Assembly (NCBI RefSeq): GCF_024679095.1 | Contig: NC_066570.1 | Coordinates: 11,093,111 to 11,157,110, forward strand | DNA from: Eriocheir sinensis | Taxonomy: Eukaryota > Arthropoda > Malacostraca > Decapoda > Varunidae | DNA length: 64,000 nt | Direction: 5' to 3' | Position numbers and translations under genes: made by a program | Notes under the pieces: model-generated | Database searches by the model: none | Told to the model about the DNA's origin: nothing | Seen by the model: the letters and a program-made list of their open reading frames with translations, nothing else | In this document: positions 49,867-64,000 of the stretch, in pieces | Numbering within the stretch: position 1 is the first letter of the stretch | Layout of the letters: each line of letters begins with the position of its first letter

Positions 49867-50791
49867 GTAGGTGGCGCGGCGTGCCGTCCTCCCCTTTGGG
49901 GTATCGGGTAACGTAACTGGCCTGGAGGGCGTGGAGGACGGGATTGTGAGACATGTTTGGGTCCGGATGCCTGGGTGGAACAGACGTTCAGCACTTTTAT
50001 TTCTTTGGCGATATCGGCATCGGATAGCTTCGACTCTGGATAAGCTTTAATATACTCATACCCTTTCTTTAATACCTTCTGTGGGTCCCCCTTTTCTTCC
50101 TCCGTTAGGATGAGTAAGAGGGCCGGAGGGAAAGCCTCTCTGAGCCGTAAAGCGGTTATCTCAGTTAGCAAACTGGCATTGTCAGGCTTGAGAGCGATCA
50201 ACTCGTCTCTCAATGTCTCCAGGCGGATGAGGAAGGTGCGGATGTTTTCTCCTGTCCGCCGTTTTGCCTCTCCCAATTCTTTCTGGAGGACCGAAAAGGT
50301 CCTTACTGTGGGAAACACACGTAGGAAGTCTTCCTTTACTTTTTCCCAATCCTGTCCACATCTAGTGATACAACCGAGGAGATGATCGCGCGCTGCTCCC
50401 AGGGCATATTGTTTGGCTAACTCAATATTTCCGGTAGTGTCCCAATTTGCCTGTGTCCGGCTTTCAATATCCTCTATCCATTTCTTTGCTAGCTTATGGC
50501 ATGGGAGGTTTGGTGCTTTGCTACTTTTTTCTTCTCCACCACAAAAATATAAGAGTCCCTGCACTCTACTAAAATCATTCAAGGTATGACGGCTAAGTAG
50601 CGTGAAAAGATCATCATGGGCAAGGGTGATCGATTTTCCATCTCCTTTGGTGGGGGGAGGGTTCTTGACTTCGTCTGGAATTTTTTAACTCTAAAGTCTT
50701 ATTCCAGTAATTCCAAGAATAACTGTCTTCTCCCTCGCTTTCGGATGTGGACATACACCAGTACAATACCAATATAAACCAATATAAATCG

Positions 50792-50851
50792 CAAGTTTCA
50801 CCACAAGTTTCACCACAAGTTTCACCACAAGTTTCACCACAAGTTTCACCA
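50792..50851 (-). repeat. Five 12-bp tandem repeats in the leader next to the primer-binding site
   Basis: The plus strand has five consecutive copies of CAAGTTTCACCA between the primer-binding site and the gag start. They lie in the untranslated leader, where packaging or dimerisation signals of retroelements often reside. One minus-strand frame is open through the repeats and would read Gly-Glu-Thr-Cys five times, but this frame crosses the LTR and primer-binding site and is probably not translated. Confidence 0.85.
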
Positions 50852-50868
50852 CCCCACACCTGACACCA
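50852..50868 (-). promoter_or_regulatory. Primer-binding site, tRNA-Leu-like
   Basis: One base inside the 5' LTR, the minus strand reads TGGTGTCAGGTGTGGGG. Its complement ends in ACCTGAC-A-CCA, which would be the 3' acceptor strand, discriminator A and CCA of a tRNA beginning GTCAGGT. Eukaryotic tRNA-Leu species commonly begin GTCAGG and have discriminator A, so tRNA-Leu is the likely primer. The tRNA identity is an inference. Confidence 0.75.
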
Positions 50869-51381
50869 ATGTTGTAACCCGTAATCCCGGGTCACACAGG
50901 GGAGACGACACACTGTTTGTACTAGTGACACTTGACTTAAAATTCTGGTACTTTAGGAGTATTTAAAGGAGTTCGTAAATGGGGTGATGAAACGGTGTCG
51001 CCTTTCTTATATGTATTTTATTCTACCTTAATACTACTTAATATTACAAAGGGTAAAAATATTGTTTAAACCAGCGACTGGCTTACGAGACTCAATGAGT
51101 CTTCAGGTTTTCTTTCACTATTGGTTACTGACGTTAGCAATGGTATAATATTGAGTAAAAACTCACACAATAAAGTATCATAGAAATATAATCCTAAGTA
51201 AAACTAAGATAATAGAACACAATAGATATGTTAGATACGCTTTCCTCTATGGTACTACTTCACTCCATACTCACAGTAGCAAAGATGAAGGTTTTGCCCA
51301 TGTTGTCTAGGGAAGGACAACTGGGTGTACAGCAACGAGCAGAGTGCTGGCTGATCTGATCTCTAGCCTGAATAAATGCTT

Positions 51382-51390
51382 CTTATATAG
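51382..51390 (-). promoter_or_regulatory. TATA box of the 5' LTR
   Basis: CTATATAAG on the minus strand lies about 440 bp from the LTR start in element orientation. It is the only good TATA element in the LTR and would place transcription start about 25-30 bases further, near 51,355. The same sequence occurs in the 3' LTR at 43,250-43,258. Confidence 0.6.
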
Positions 51391-51565
51391 GCATGACATA
51401 CATACAGACATCACGAGGGTAATACGTCAGGCGTGTGAGTCATACATCAAACTCACACCGAGCTCATACAATAATCTACCTAACCGACATGTGGCTTACA
51501 CTCGATTTTAATCCTTAGTGTAGCTGTCACGCGGTGACGCAGCTTTGTTTTCATAACATTTTGTT

Positions 51566-51628
51566 CCGCGGTTGATCGTGTTTTGGCCGCGGTTGATTGT
51601 GTTTTGGCCGCGGTTGATTGTGTTTTGG
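51566..51628 (-). repeat. Three 21-bp repeats in U3 of the 5' LTR
   Basis: The plus strand has three copies of a 21-bp unit beginning CCGCGGTTGATTGTGTTTTG (first copy with one C for T). Tandem short repeats in U3 often act as enhancers or insulators in Gypsy-type elements; that role here is inference. A palindrome GTCACGCGGTGAC lies nearby at 51,526-51,538. Confidence 0.8.
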
Positions 51629-51824
51629 CTTAGAGAGATAAGCGGGTGCGTTAATGGGCAATTGCAATTGTGTATAGGTTGGTAAATGAACAGTGCGTTT
51701 GGGGACAATCATGTGTTGGAGTCCGTGTTGTGTTTTAGCGGTCGATACCGCTGTTGTCATCGGAAAATATTGCCGGAGAAGATGATGATGACACGAGTGG
51801 CGTCGCGGCTCGCGGGGCACCACA

Positions 51825-51828
51825 CACA
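51825..51828. other. Target-site duplication CACA (right copy)
   Basis: The four bases CACA follow the right LTR and match the CACA just before the left LTR at 42,733-42,736. A 4-bp duplication is typical of Gypsy-type integrases. The interrupted satellite word is ATACACATAAAATTAGG. Confidence 0.85.
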
Positions 51829-52660
51829 TAAAATTAGGTAAATTTGTATTGAAATACATATACAAAATACACATAAAATAATGTAAATTTGAATTAAAAG
51901 ACATAAACAAATACACATAAAATAACGTAAATTTGTATAAAAAAATATACACAAAACACAAATAGAATAATGTAAAATCGTATCAAAATAAATACACAGA
52001 ATATTAATAAAATAATGTAAATTTGTATGAAAATAAAAAGGCAAAATACCCATAAAATAACGCATTTTTTTTTAAATATATATACCAAAATACACATAAA
52101 AAAATTAAATTTGTTTTAAAATAAATATATAAAAAACACATACAATAAGGTAAATTTGTATTGAAATAGATATGCAAAATACATATAAAACAATGTAAAT
52201 TTGTTTCAAAATATATACACGAATACACATAAAATAACGTAGATTTCTATAAAAATATATATACAAAATACACATAAAATGAAGTAAATACGTATAAAAA
52301 ATGTATACAAAATACACATAAAATAATATAAATTCGTATCAAAGTAAATAAAAAAATACCAATAAAAGAATGTGTATTTCTATAAATATAAATATACAAA
52401 ATACACATAAAATAACGTAAATTTATATAAAACTATATACAAAAATACACAGAAGTATTTTAATTTGTATGAAAATAGATATACAAAATAAGGTAAATTC
52501 GTTTCAAATTCAATAAACAAAATTCAGATAAAAGAACGTATATTTATAGAAAAAATAAATATACAAAATACACATAAAATAACGAAAATTTGTATGAAAA
52601 TATATAAAAAAATAAAGAAAAATAATTTCAATTTGTATGAAAATAAATATACAAAATACA
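51825..52660 (-). repeat. Satellite block, minus orientation, right flank of the retroelement
   Basis: It continues the interrupted monomer with TAAAATTAGGTAAATTTG. It ends at a fold-back ACAAAATACA/TGTATTTGTA at 52,660. Confidence 0.9.
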
Positions 52661-53193
52661 TGTATTTGTATATATTTTCACAAATTTAATTACTTTGTGT
52701 ATTTTGCATATAGTTTTAAATAAATTTACGTTATTTTATTTATTTATATTTATATTTATACAATACACATTCTTTTATTAGTATTTTGTTTATTTATTTT
52801 GATACGAGTTTACATTATTTTATGTGTATTTTGTATACCTTTTTTTATACCTATTTACTTCATTTTATGTGTATTTTGTATATTTATTTTCATAGAAATC
52901 TATGCTATTTTATGTGTATTCGTATATATATTTTGAAAAAAATTTACATGGTTTTATATGTATTTTGCATATCTATTTCAATACAAATTTACCTTATTGT
53001 AGGTGCATTTTGTATATTCATTTTAATACAAATTCAAATATTTTATGTGTGTCTTGGTATATTTATTATTATTAAAAATGCGTTATTTTATGGGTATTTT
53101 GCATCTTAATTTTCATACAAATTTACATTATTTTATTAATATTTTGTGTATTTATTTTGACACGATTTTATATTATTCTATTTGTATATTTTT
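52661..53193 (+). repeat. Satellite block, plus orientation
   Basis: About 12 monomers, a direct copy of 38,574-39,110. The switch at about 53,193 lies in ATTTTTTTAAAAATACATAT. Confidence 0.9.
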
Positions 53194-57520
<4,327 letters not shown>

Positions 57521-58889
57521 GTTTACTCATACAAATTTATATTATTTTATTGGTATTTTGTTTATTTATTTTGATACGAATTACATGATTATATGTGTAT
57601 TTTGTACACATTTTTTTATACGTATTTACATTATTTAATGTGTATTTTGTTTATATATTTTCATACAAATTTACGTTATTATATGTGTATTTGTATAAAT
57701 ATTTTGATACAAATTTACTTTATTTCATGTACTTTGTATATATATTTCAATTCAAATTTAGCTTATTTTGTGTGTATTTTGTATATATTTTCATACAAAT
57801 ATAATTACTTCTGTGTATTTTTGTATATAATTTTATATAAATTTACGTTATTTTATGTGTATTTTGTATATTTATATTTATACAAATACACATTCTTTTA
57901 TTGGTATTTTGTTTATTTATTTTGATGCGAATTTACATTATTTTATGTGTATTTTGTATACATTTTTTTTATACGTATTTATTTCATTTTATGTGTATTT
58001 TGTATATATATTTTTTATAGAAATCTACGTTATTTTATGTGTATTCGTATATATATTTTGAAACAAATTTACATTGTTTTATATGTATTTTGCATATCTA
58101 TTTCAATACAAATTTACCTTATTGTATGTGTTTTTTGTATATTTATTTTAATACAAATTTAATTTTTTGATGTGTATTTTGGTATATATATTTTTATAAA
58201 TAAAAAAAATGCGTTATTTTATGGGTATTTTGCATCTTTATTCTCATACAAATTTACATTATTTTATTAATATTCTCTGTATTTATTTTGATACGATTTA
58301 CATTATCCTATTTGTGTTTTGTACATATTTTTTTATACAAATTTACGTTATTTTAAGTGTATTTGTTTATGTATTTTCATTCAAATTTACATTATTTTAT
58401 GTGTATTTTGTGTATGTATTTCAATACAAATTTACCTAATTTTATGTGTATTTTGTATATTTATTTTCATACAAATTTAAAATATTTTTGTGTATTTTTG
58501 TATAAAGTTTGATACAAATTTAGGTTATTTTATGTATTTTATATCTATTTTCATACAAATACACATTCTTTTATTGATATTTTGTTTATTTATTTTGACG
58601 CGAATTTACATTATTTAATGTGTATTTTGTATATATATTTTTATACGTATTTACATCATTTCATGTGTATTTTGTATAGTTTTAATTCTATTTGTGTTTT
58701 GTATATATTTTTTTATACATATTTACATTATTTAATGTGTATTTTGTATATTTTAAAACAAATTTACGTTATTTTATGCGCATCTGTTAAAATATTTTGA
58801 TACAAATTTACATTATTTTTTGCATTTTGTATATATATTTCAATACAAATTTAGTTTATTTTATATATATTTTGTATATCTATTTTCAT
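57521..58889 (+). repeat. Satellite block, plus orientation (family C continued)
   Basis: About 30 monomers, colinear with 26,790-27,960. The end (58,582-58,889) is an inverted relative of 40,664-41,000. Confidence 0.9.
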
Positions 58890-61345
58890 TCGTATCAAAA
58901 TAAATAAACAAAATAGCAATGAAATAATGTAAATTTGTATGAGAAAACATATACAAATACACATAAAATAACGCAAATTTCTAAAAAAATATGTGTACAA
59001 AAATGCACATAAAATAAAGTAAATTTGCATAAAAATATATATACAAAACACACATTAAATAATGTAAATGCGTACATAAAATAACCTAAATTTGTATAAA
59101 ATTATATACAAAAATACACAAAAATATTTAAAATTTGTATGAAAAGAAATATACAAAATACACATAAAATTACGTAAATTTGTATTGAAATACATATACA
59201 AAATACACATACAATAATGTAAATTTGAATGAAAATATATAAACAAATACACTTAAAATAACGTAAATTTGTATAAAATATATATGCAAGATACACATTA
59301 AATAATGTAAATGTGTATAAAAAAATATATATAAAGAAGAAACAGAATAATGTAAAATCCTATCAACATAAATACACAGAATATCAATAAAATAATGTAA
59401 ATTTGTATGAAAAGAAAGATGCAAAATTCCCATAAAATAGCGCATTTTTTATAAAAATATATATACCAAAATACACATAAAATACTTAAATTTGTATTGA
59501 AATAAATATACAAAATGCATATACAGTAAGGTAAATATGTATTGAAAGAGATATTCAAAAATACATATAAAACAAAGTAAATTTGTTACAAAATATATAT
59601 ACGAATACACATAAAATAACGTACATTTCTATAGAAATATATATACAAAATACATATAAAAATATATATACAAAATACATATCTAGGTAAATTCGTGTCA
59701 AAATAAATAAACAAAATATCATAAAAAGAATGTGTATTTGTATGAAAATAAATAATAGAAAATAAATTTGTATGAAATATATATGCAAGATACACATTAA
59801 ATAATGTAAATATGTATAAAAAAAATATATACAAAAAACAAATAGAATAATGTGAAATCGTATGAAAATAAATACACCGAATATTAATAAAATAATGTAA
59901 ATTTGTATGAAAATAAAGATGCAAAATTCCCATCAAATAGCGCATTTCTTATAAAAATATATATACCAAAATACACATAAAATATTTAAATTTGTATTGA
60001 AATAAATATACAAAATGCACATACAATAAGGTAAACTTGTATTGAAAGAGATATGCAAAAATACATATAAAACAATGTAAATTTGTTTCAAAATATATAT
60101 ACGAATACACATAAAATAACGTAGATTTCTATAAAAATATATATACAAAATACACATAAAATTAAGTAAATACGTATAAAAATAGATATACAAAATACAC
60201 ATAGAATAATGTAAAATTGTTTAAAAAAAAATAAACAGAATATAAACAAAATAATTTAATTTGTATGAAAATAAAAATGAAAAATACCCATAAAATAAAG
60301 CATATTTTTATAAAAATACATATACAAAAATACACATAGCATAATTAAATATGTATTAAAATTAATATACAAAATGCATATACAATAAGGTAAATTTATA
60401 TTGAAAAAATAAGCAAAATACACATAAAACAGTGTAAATTTATTTCAAAATCTATATACGAATACTCATAAATCAACGTAGATTTCTATAGAAATATATA
60501 TACAAAATACACATCAAATGATGTAAACACGTATAAAAATATATATATAAAATACACATTAAATAATGTAAATTCGCGTCAAAATAAAAAAAACAAAATA
60601 TCAATAAAAGAATGTGTTTTTGTATAAAAATAGATATACAATATACATATAAAATCACCTAAATTTGTATAAAACTATATACAAAAATACACAAAAATTA
60701 TTTTAATTTGTATGAAAATAAATATACAAAATACACATAGAATTAGGTAAATTTGTATTGAAATACATTTACAAAATACACATAAAATAATGTAAATTTT
60801 AATGAAAATATATAAACAAATACACTTAAAATAACGTAAATTTGTATAAAATATACATAAAAAATACACATTAAATAATGTAAATATGTATAAAAAATAT
60901 ATACAAAACACAAATAGAATAATATAAAATCGTATCAAAATAAATACACAGAATATTAATAAAATAATGTAAATTTGTATGAAAATTAAGATGCAAAATA
61001 CCCATAAAATAACGCATTTTTTATAAAAATATTTATACCAACACACACATAAAATATTTGAATTTATATTAAAATAAATATACAAAATGTACATACAATA
61101 AGGTAAATTTGTATTGAAATGGATATGTAAAATACATATAAAACCATGTAAATTTTTTTCAAAATATATATACGAATACACATAAAATAACGTAGATTTC
61201 TATGAAAATAAATATACAAAATACACATAAAATGAAGTAAATACGTATAAAAAAAGGTATACAAAATACACATAAAATAATGTAAACTCGTATCAAAATA
61301 AATAAACAAAATACTAATAAAAGAATGTGTATATGTATGTAAATA
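58890..61345 (-). repeat. Satellite block, minus orientation
   Basis: About 55 monomers. 59,586-59,945 is an inverted relative of 40,164-40,540 and 61,383-61,760. Confidence 0.9.
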
Positions 61346-62419
61346 TCTTATGTGTATTTTGGTATACATATTTTTATAAGAAATGCGCTATTTAATGGGA
61401 ATTTTGCATCTCTATTTTCATACAAATTTACATTATTTTATTAATATTCGGTGTATTTATTTTGATACGATTTCACATTATTCTATTTGTTTTTTGTATA
61501 TATTTTTTTTATACATATTTACAATATTTAATGTGTATCTTGCATATATATTTCATACAAATTTATTATCTATTATTTATTTTCATACATATACACATTC
61601 TTTTCATGATATTTTGTTTATTTATTTTGACACGAATTTACCTAGATATGTATTTTGTATATATATGTTTATACATATTTACATAATTTCATGTGTATTT
61701 TGTATATATATTTCTATAGAAATCTACGTTATTTTATGTGTATTCGTATATATATTTTGAAACAAATTTACTTTGTTTTATATGTATTTTTGAATATCTC
61801 TTTCAATACATATTTACCTTACTGTATATGCATTTTGTATATTTATTTCAATATAAATTTAAATATTCTATGTGTATTTTTGTATATATATATTTATAAA
61901 AAATGCGCTATTTTATGGGAATTTTGCATCTTTCTTTTCATAGAAATTTACATTATTATATTGATATTCTGTGTATTTATATTGATAGGATTTTACATTC
62001 TTCTTTTTTTTTTTGTATATATTTTTTTATACACATTTACATTATTTAATGTGTATCTTGCATATATATTTTATACAAATTTACGTTATTTTAAGTGTAT
62101 TTGTTTATATGTTTTCATTCAAATTTACATTATTTTATGTGTATTTTGTATATGTATTTCAATACAAATTTACCTAATTTTATGAGTATTTTGTATATTT
62201 CTTTTCATACAAATTTTAAATATTTTTATTTTATGTACGCATTTACATTATTTAATGTGTGTTTTGTATATGTATTTTTATGCAAATTTACTTTATTTTA
62301 TGTGCATTTTTGTACATATATTTTTTTAGAAATTTGCGTTATTTTATGTGTATTTGTATATGTTTTCTCATACAAATTTACATTATTTTATTGCTATTTT
62401 GTTTATTTATTTTGATACT
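61346..62419 (+). repeat. Satellite block, plus orientation
   Basis: About 24 monomers. It contains the word TTACCTAGATATGTAT at about 61,638, shared with 40,420, where a monomer is truncated. Confidence 0.9.
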
Positions 62420-64000
62420 TATGAAAATAGATATACAAAATATACATAAAATAAACTAAATTTGTATTGAAATATATATACAAAATACATAAAATAATGT
62501 AAATTTGTATCAAAATATTTTAACAGATGCGCATAAAATAACGTAAATTTGTTTTAAAATATACAAAATACACATTAAATAATGTAAATATGTATAAAAA
62601 AAATATATACAAAACACAAATAGAATAATGTAAAATCGTATCAAAATAAATACACAGAATATTAATAAAACAACGTAAATTTGTATGAAAATAAAGATGC
62701 AATATACCCATTAAATAACGCATTTTTTATAAAAATATATATACCAAAATACACATGAAAAAATTAATTTGTATTAAAATAAATATTCAAAATACACATA
62801 CAATAAGGTAAATCTGTATTGAAATAGATATGCAAAATACATATAAAACAATGTAAATTTGTTTCAAAATATATATACGAATACACATAAAATAACGTAG
62901 ATTTGTATAAAAATATATATACAAAATACACATAAAATGAAGTAAATACGTATAAGAAAATGTATACAAAATACACATAAAATAATGTAAATTCGTATCA
63001 TCATAAATAAATAAAATACCAATAAAAGAATGTGTATTTGTATAATTATAAATACACAAAATACACATAAAATAACGTAAATTTGTATAAAACTATATAC
63101 AAAAATACACAGAAGTAATTAAATTCGTATGAAAATAGATATACAAAATAGATAAAATAAGCTAAATTTGAATTGAAATGTATATACAAAATACATAAAA
63201 TAATGTAAATTTGTATCAAAATATTTATAAAAATACATATAATAACGTAAATTTGTTTAAAAATATATAAACAAAATACACATTAAGTAATGTAAATACG
63301 TATATAAAATATGTACAAAATACACATATAATCATGTAGTTCGTATCAAACTAAATAAACAAAATATCAATAAAATAATGTAAATTTGTATGAGAAAACA
63401 TATACAAATACATATAAAATAACGCTAATTTCCATAAAAATATATATCCAAAAATGAACGTAAAATAAAGTAACTTTGGATAAAAATATATATACAAAAC
63501 ACACATTAAATAATGTAAATGCGTACATAAAATAACCTAAATTTGTATAAAACTATATACAAAAATACACAAAAATAATTTAAATTTGTATGAAAAGAAA
63601 TACACAAAAATAATTTAAATTTGTATGAAAAGAAATATACAAAATACACATAAAATTAGGTTAATTTGTATTGAAATACATATACAAAATACACATATAA
63701 TAACGTAAATTTGTATGAAATATATATTCAAAATACACATTAAATAATGTAAATATGTATAAAAAAATATATACAAAACACAAATAGAATAATGTAAAAT
63801 CGTATCAAAATATATACACAGAATATTAATAAAATAATGTAAATTTGTATGAAAATTAAGATGCAAAATACCTATAAAATAACGCATTTTTTATAAAATT
63901 ATTTCATAGGTTTATACAAAAATACACAAAAATAATTTAAATTTGTTTGAAAATAGATATGCAAAATACACATAAAGTTAGGCAAATTTGTATTGAAATA
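62420..64000 (-). repeat. Satellite block, minus orientation, to the window edge
   Basis: About 35 monomers. It includes a perfect 35-bp tandem duplication at 63,566-63,635 that breaks the 45-bp rhythm. The array continues beyond the window. Confidence 0.9.

Larger units (their letters stand above)
49557..50754 (-). pseudogene. gag: gag polyprotein (capsid and nucleocapsid), one apparent frameshift near the N terminus
   Basis: The main open frame runs 50,687-49,557 with no in-frame ATG near its upstream end. The nearest plausible start is an ATG at 50,754 in another frame, which begins an acidic Ser/Glu-rich segment. A one-base slip between about 50,687 and 50,614, where there are runs of six A and six C, would connect them, so the gene looks broken by an indel. 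From 50,582 the 341-codon part has an alpha-helical, charged capsid-like region (about residues 10-200), then a Pro/Arg-rich stretch with an 11-residue duplication. A CCHC zinc knuckle, C-X2-C-X4-H-X4-C, follows at residues 262-275 (49,758-49,799) and would bind genomic RNA. A basic tail then leads to the stop at 49,557. The gene ends over an A10 run that could shift ribosomes into the protease frame. Confidence 0.85.
42737..51824 (-). mobile_element. Complete Ty3/Gypsy-type LTR retrotransposon with env (errantivirus-like)
   Basis: Two 955-bp direct LTRs bound a 7.2-kb interior that reads on the minus strand in the order gag, protease, RT, RNase H, integrase, env, which is the Metaviridae order with a third retroviral-type ORF. 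The element begins and ends TG...CA and is flanked by a 4-bp duplication CACA (42,733-42,736 and 51,825-51,828). Removing the element and one CACA restores a normal satellite monomer of the kind seen uninterrupted near 41,096-41,125, so this is a clean insertion. Base composition jumps from roughly 15% GC in the satellite to about 45-60% in the element. LTR divergence of 5 substitutions in 955 bp indicates recent insertion. Gag and pol carry breaks, so this copy is probably not autonomous unless the indels are assembly errors. Family assignment beyond Gypsy-like with an F-type envelope needs a phylogeny. Confidence 0.95.
50870..51824 (-). repeat. 5' LTR of the retrotransposon
   Basis: This is the upstream LTR in the element's own minus-strand direction. 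In that direction it starts TGTGGTGCC and ends GGTTACAACA, so the two ends form a short imperfect inverted repeat (TGTGGT/ACAACA). A TATA-box-like CTATATAAG is on the minus strand at 51,382-51,390 and an AATAAA signal at 51,017-51,022, which suggests U3 of about 0.45 kb, R of about 0.35 kb and U5 of about 0.13 kb. It differs from the other LTR by five substitutions and two single-base indels. Confidence 0.93.

Noticed and set aside
50614..50931. 105-codon minus-strand frame with five Gly-Glu-Thr-Cys repeats
   Set aside because: It starts inside the LTR and crosses the primer-binding site. The repeats are the 12-bp leader repeats; only its part after 50,754 may be the gag N terminus.

Overview
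This is a eukaryotic window with two components and no ordinary host gene that I can support. About 86% of it (1-42,736 and 51,825-64,000) is one very AT-rich satellite DNA, and one LTR retrotransposon (42,737-51,824, minus strand) is inserted into it. There is no tRNA, rRNA, CRISPR array or bacterial-style operon. The retroelement is Ty3/Gypsy-like (Metaviridae) with a baculovirus-F-like envelope gene, the errantivirus-type arrangement known from arthropods and other invertebrates. I therefore infer an invertebrate genome, probably an arthropod and possibly a crustacean. The species cannot be read from the sequence.

Satellite: the monomer is about 45 bp (mostly 42-47), with core TATGTGTATTTTGTATAT and a TTTACRTTA start. 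Monomer subtypes follow one another in a fixed order of about 15-16 monomers (about 680-715 bp), which is a higher-order repeat. The array is not uniformly head-to-tail. It splits into 31 blocks that switch strand 29 times, and several switch points recur at distant positions, so blocks carrying the inversions were themselves copied. Examples are a 1.48-kb tandem duplication at 12.2-15.15 kb, a 1.04-kb tandem unit at 34.96-37.04 kb, a shared fold-back junction at 19.2, 26.8 and 57.5 kb, and inverted copies such as 1.0-3.1 kb against 10.7-12.6 kb. Long (TA)n tracts and one (CT)n-(TA)n tract lie where the monomer normally carries a short TATATATA. Paralogous copies without the expansion are present in the same window. 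Because 45 bp equals 15 codons, the satellite creates long accidental reading frames (up to 354 codons) rich in Y, F, I, L and C; I do not call these genes.

Retroelement (9,088 bp, read right to left): 5' LTR 50,870-51,824; primer-binding site 50,852-50,868 (tRNA-Leu-like); leader with five 12-bp repeats; gag with a CCHC knuckle; an A10 run suited to -1 frameshifting into protease; RT; RNase H; integrase; env; polypurine tract 43,692-43,701; 3' LTR 42,737-43,691. The LTRs are both 955 bp and differ by only 5 substitutions and 2 one-base indels, and a CACA target-site duplication flanks the element, so the insertion is recent. The pol region has about seven frameshifts and two in-frame stops, and gag has one apparent frameshift near its start. 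The 690-codon env is uninterrupted, and its last 29 codons are read from the 3' LTR.
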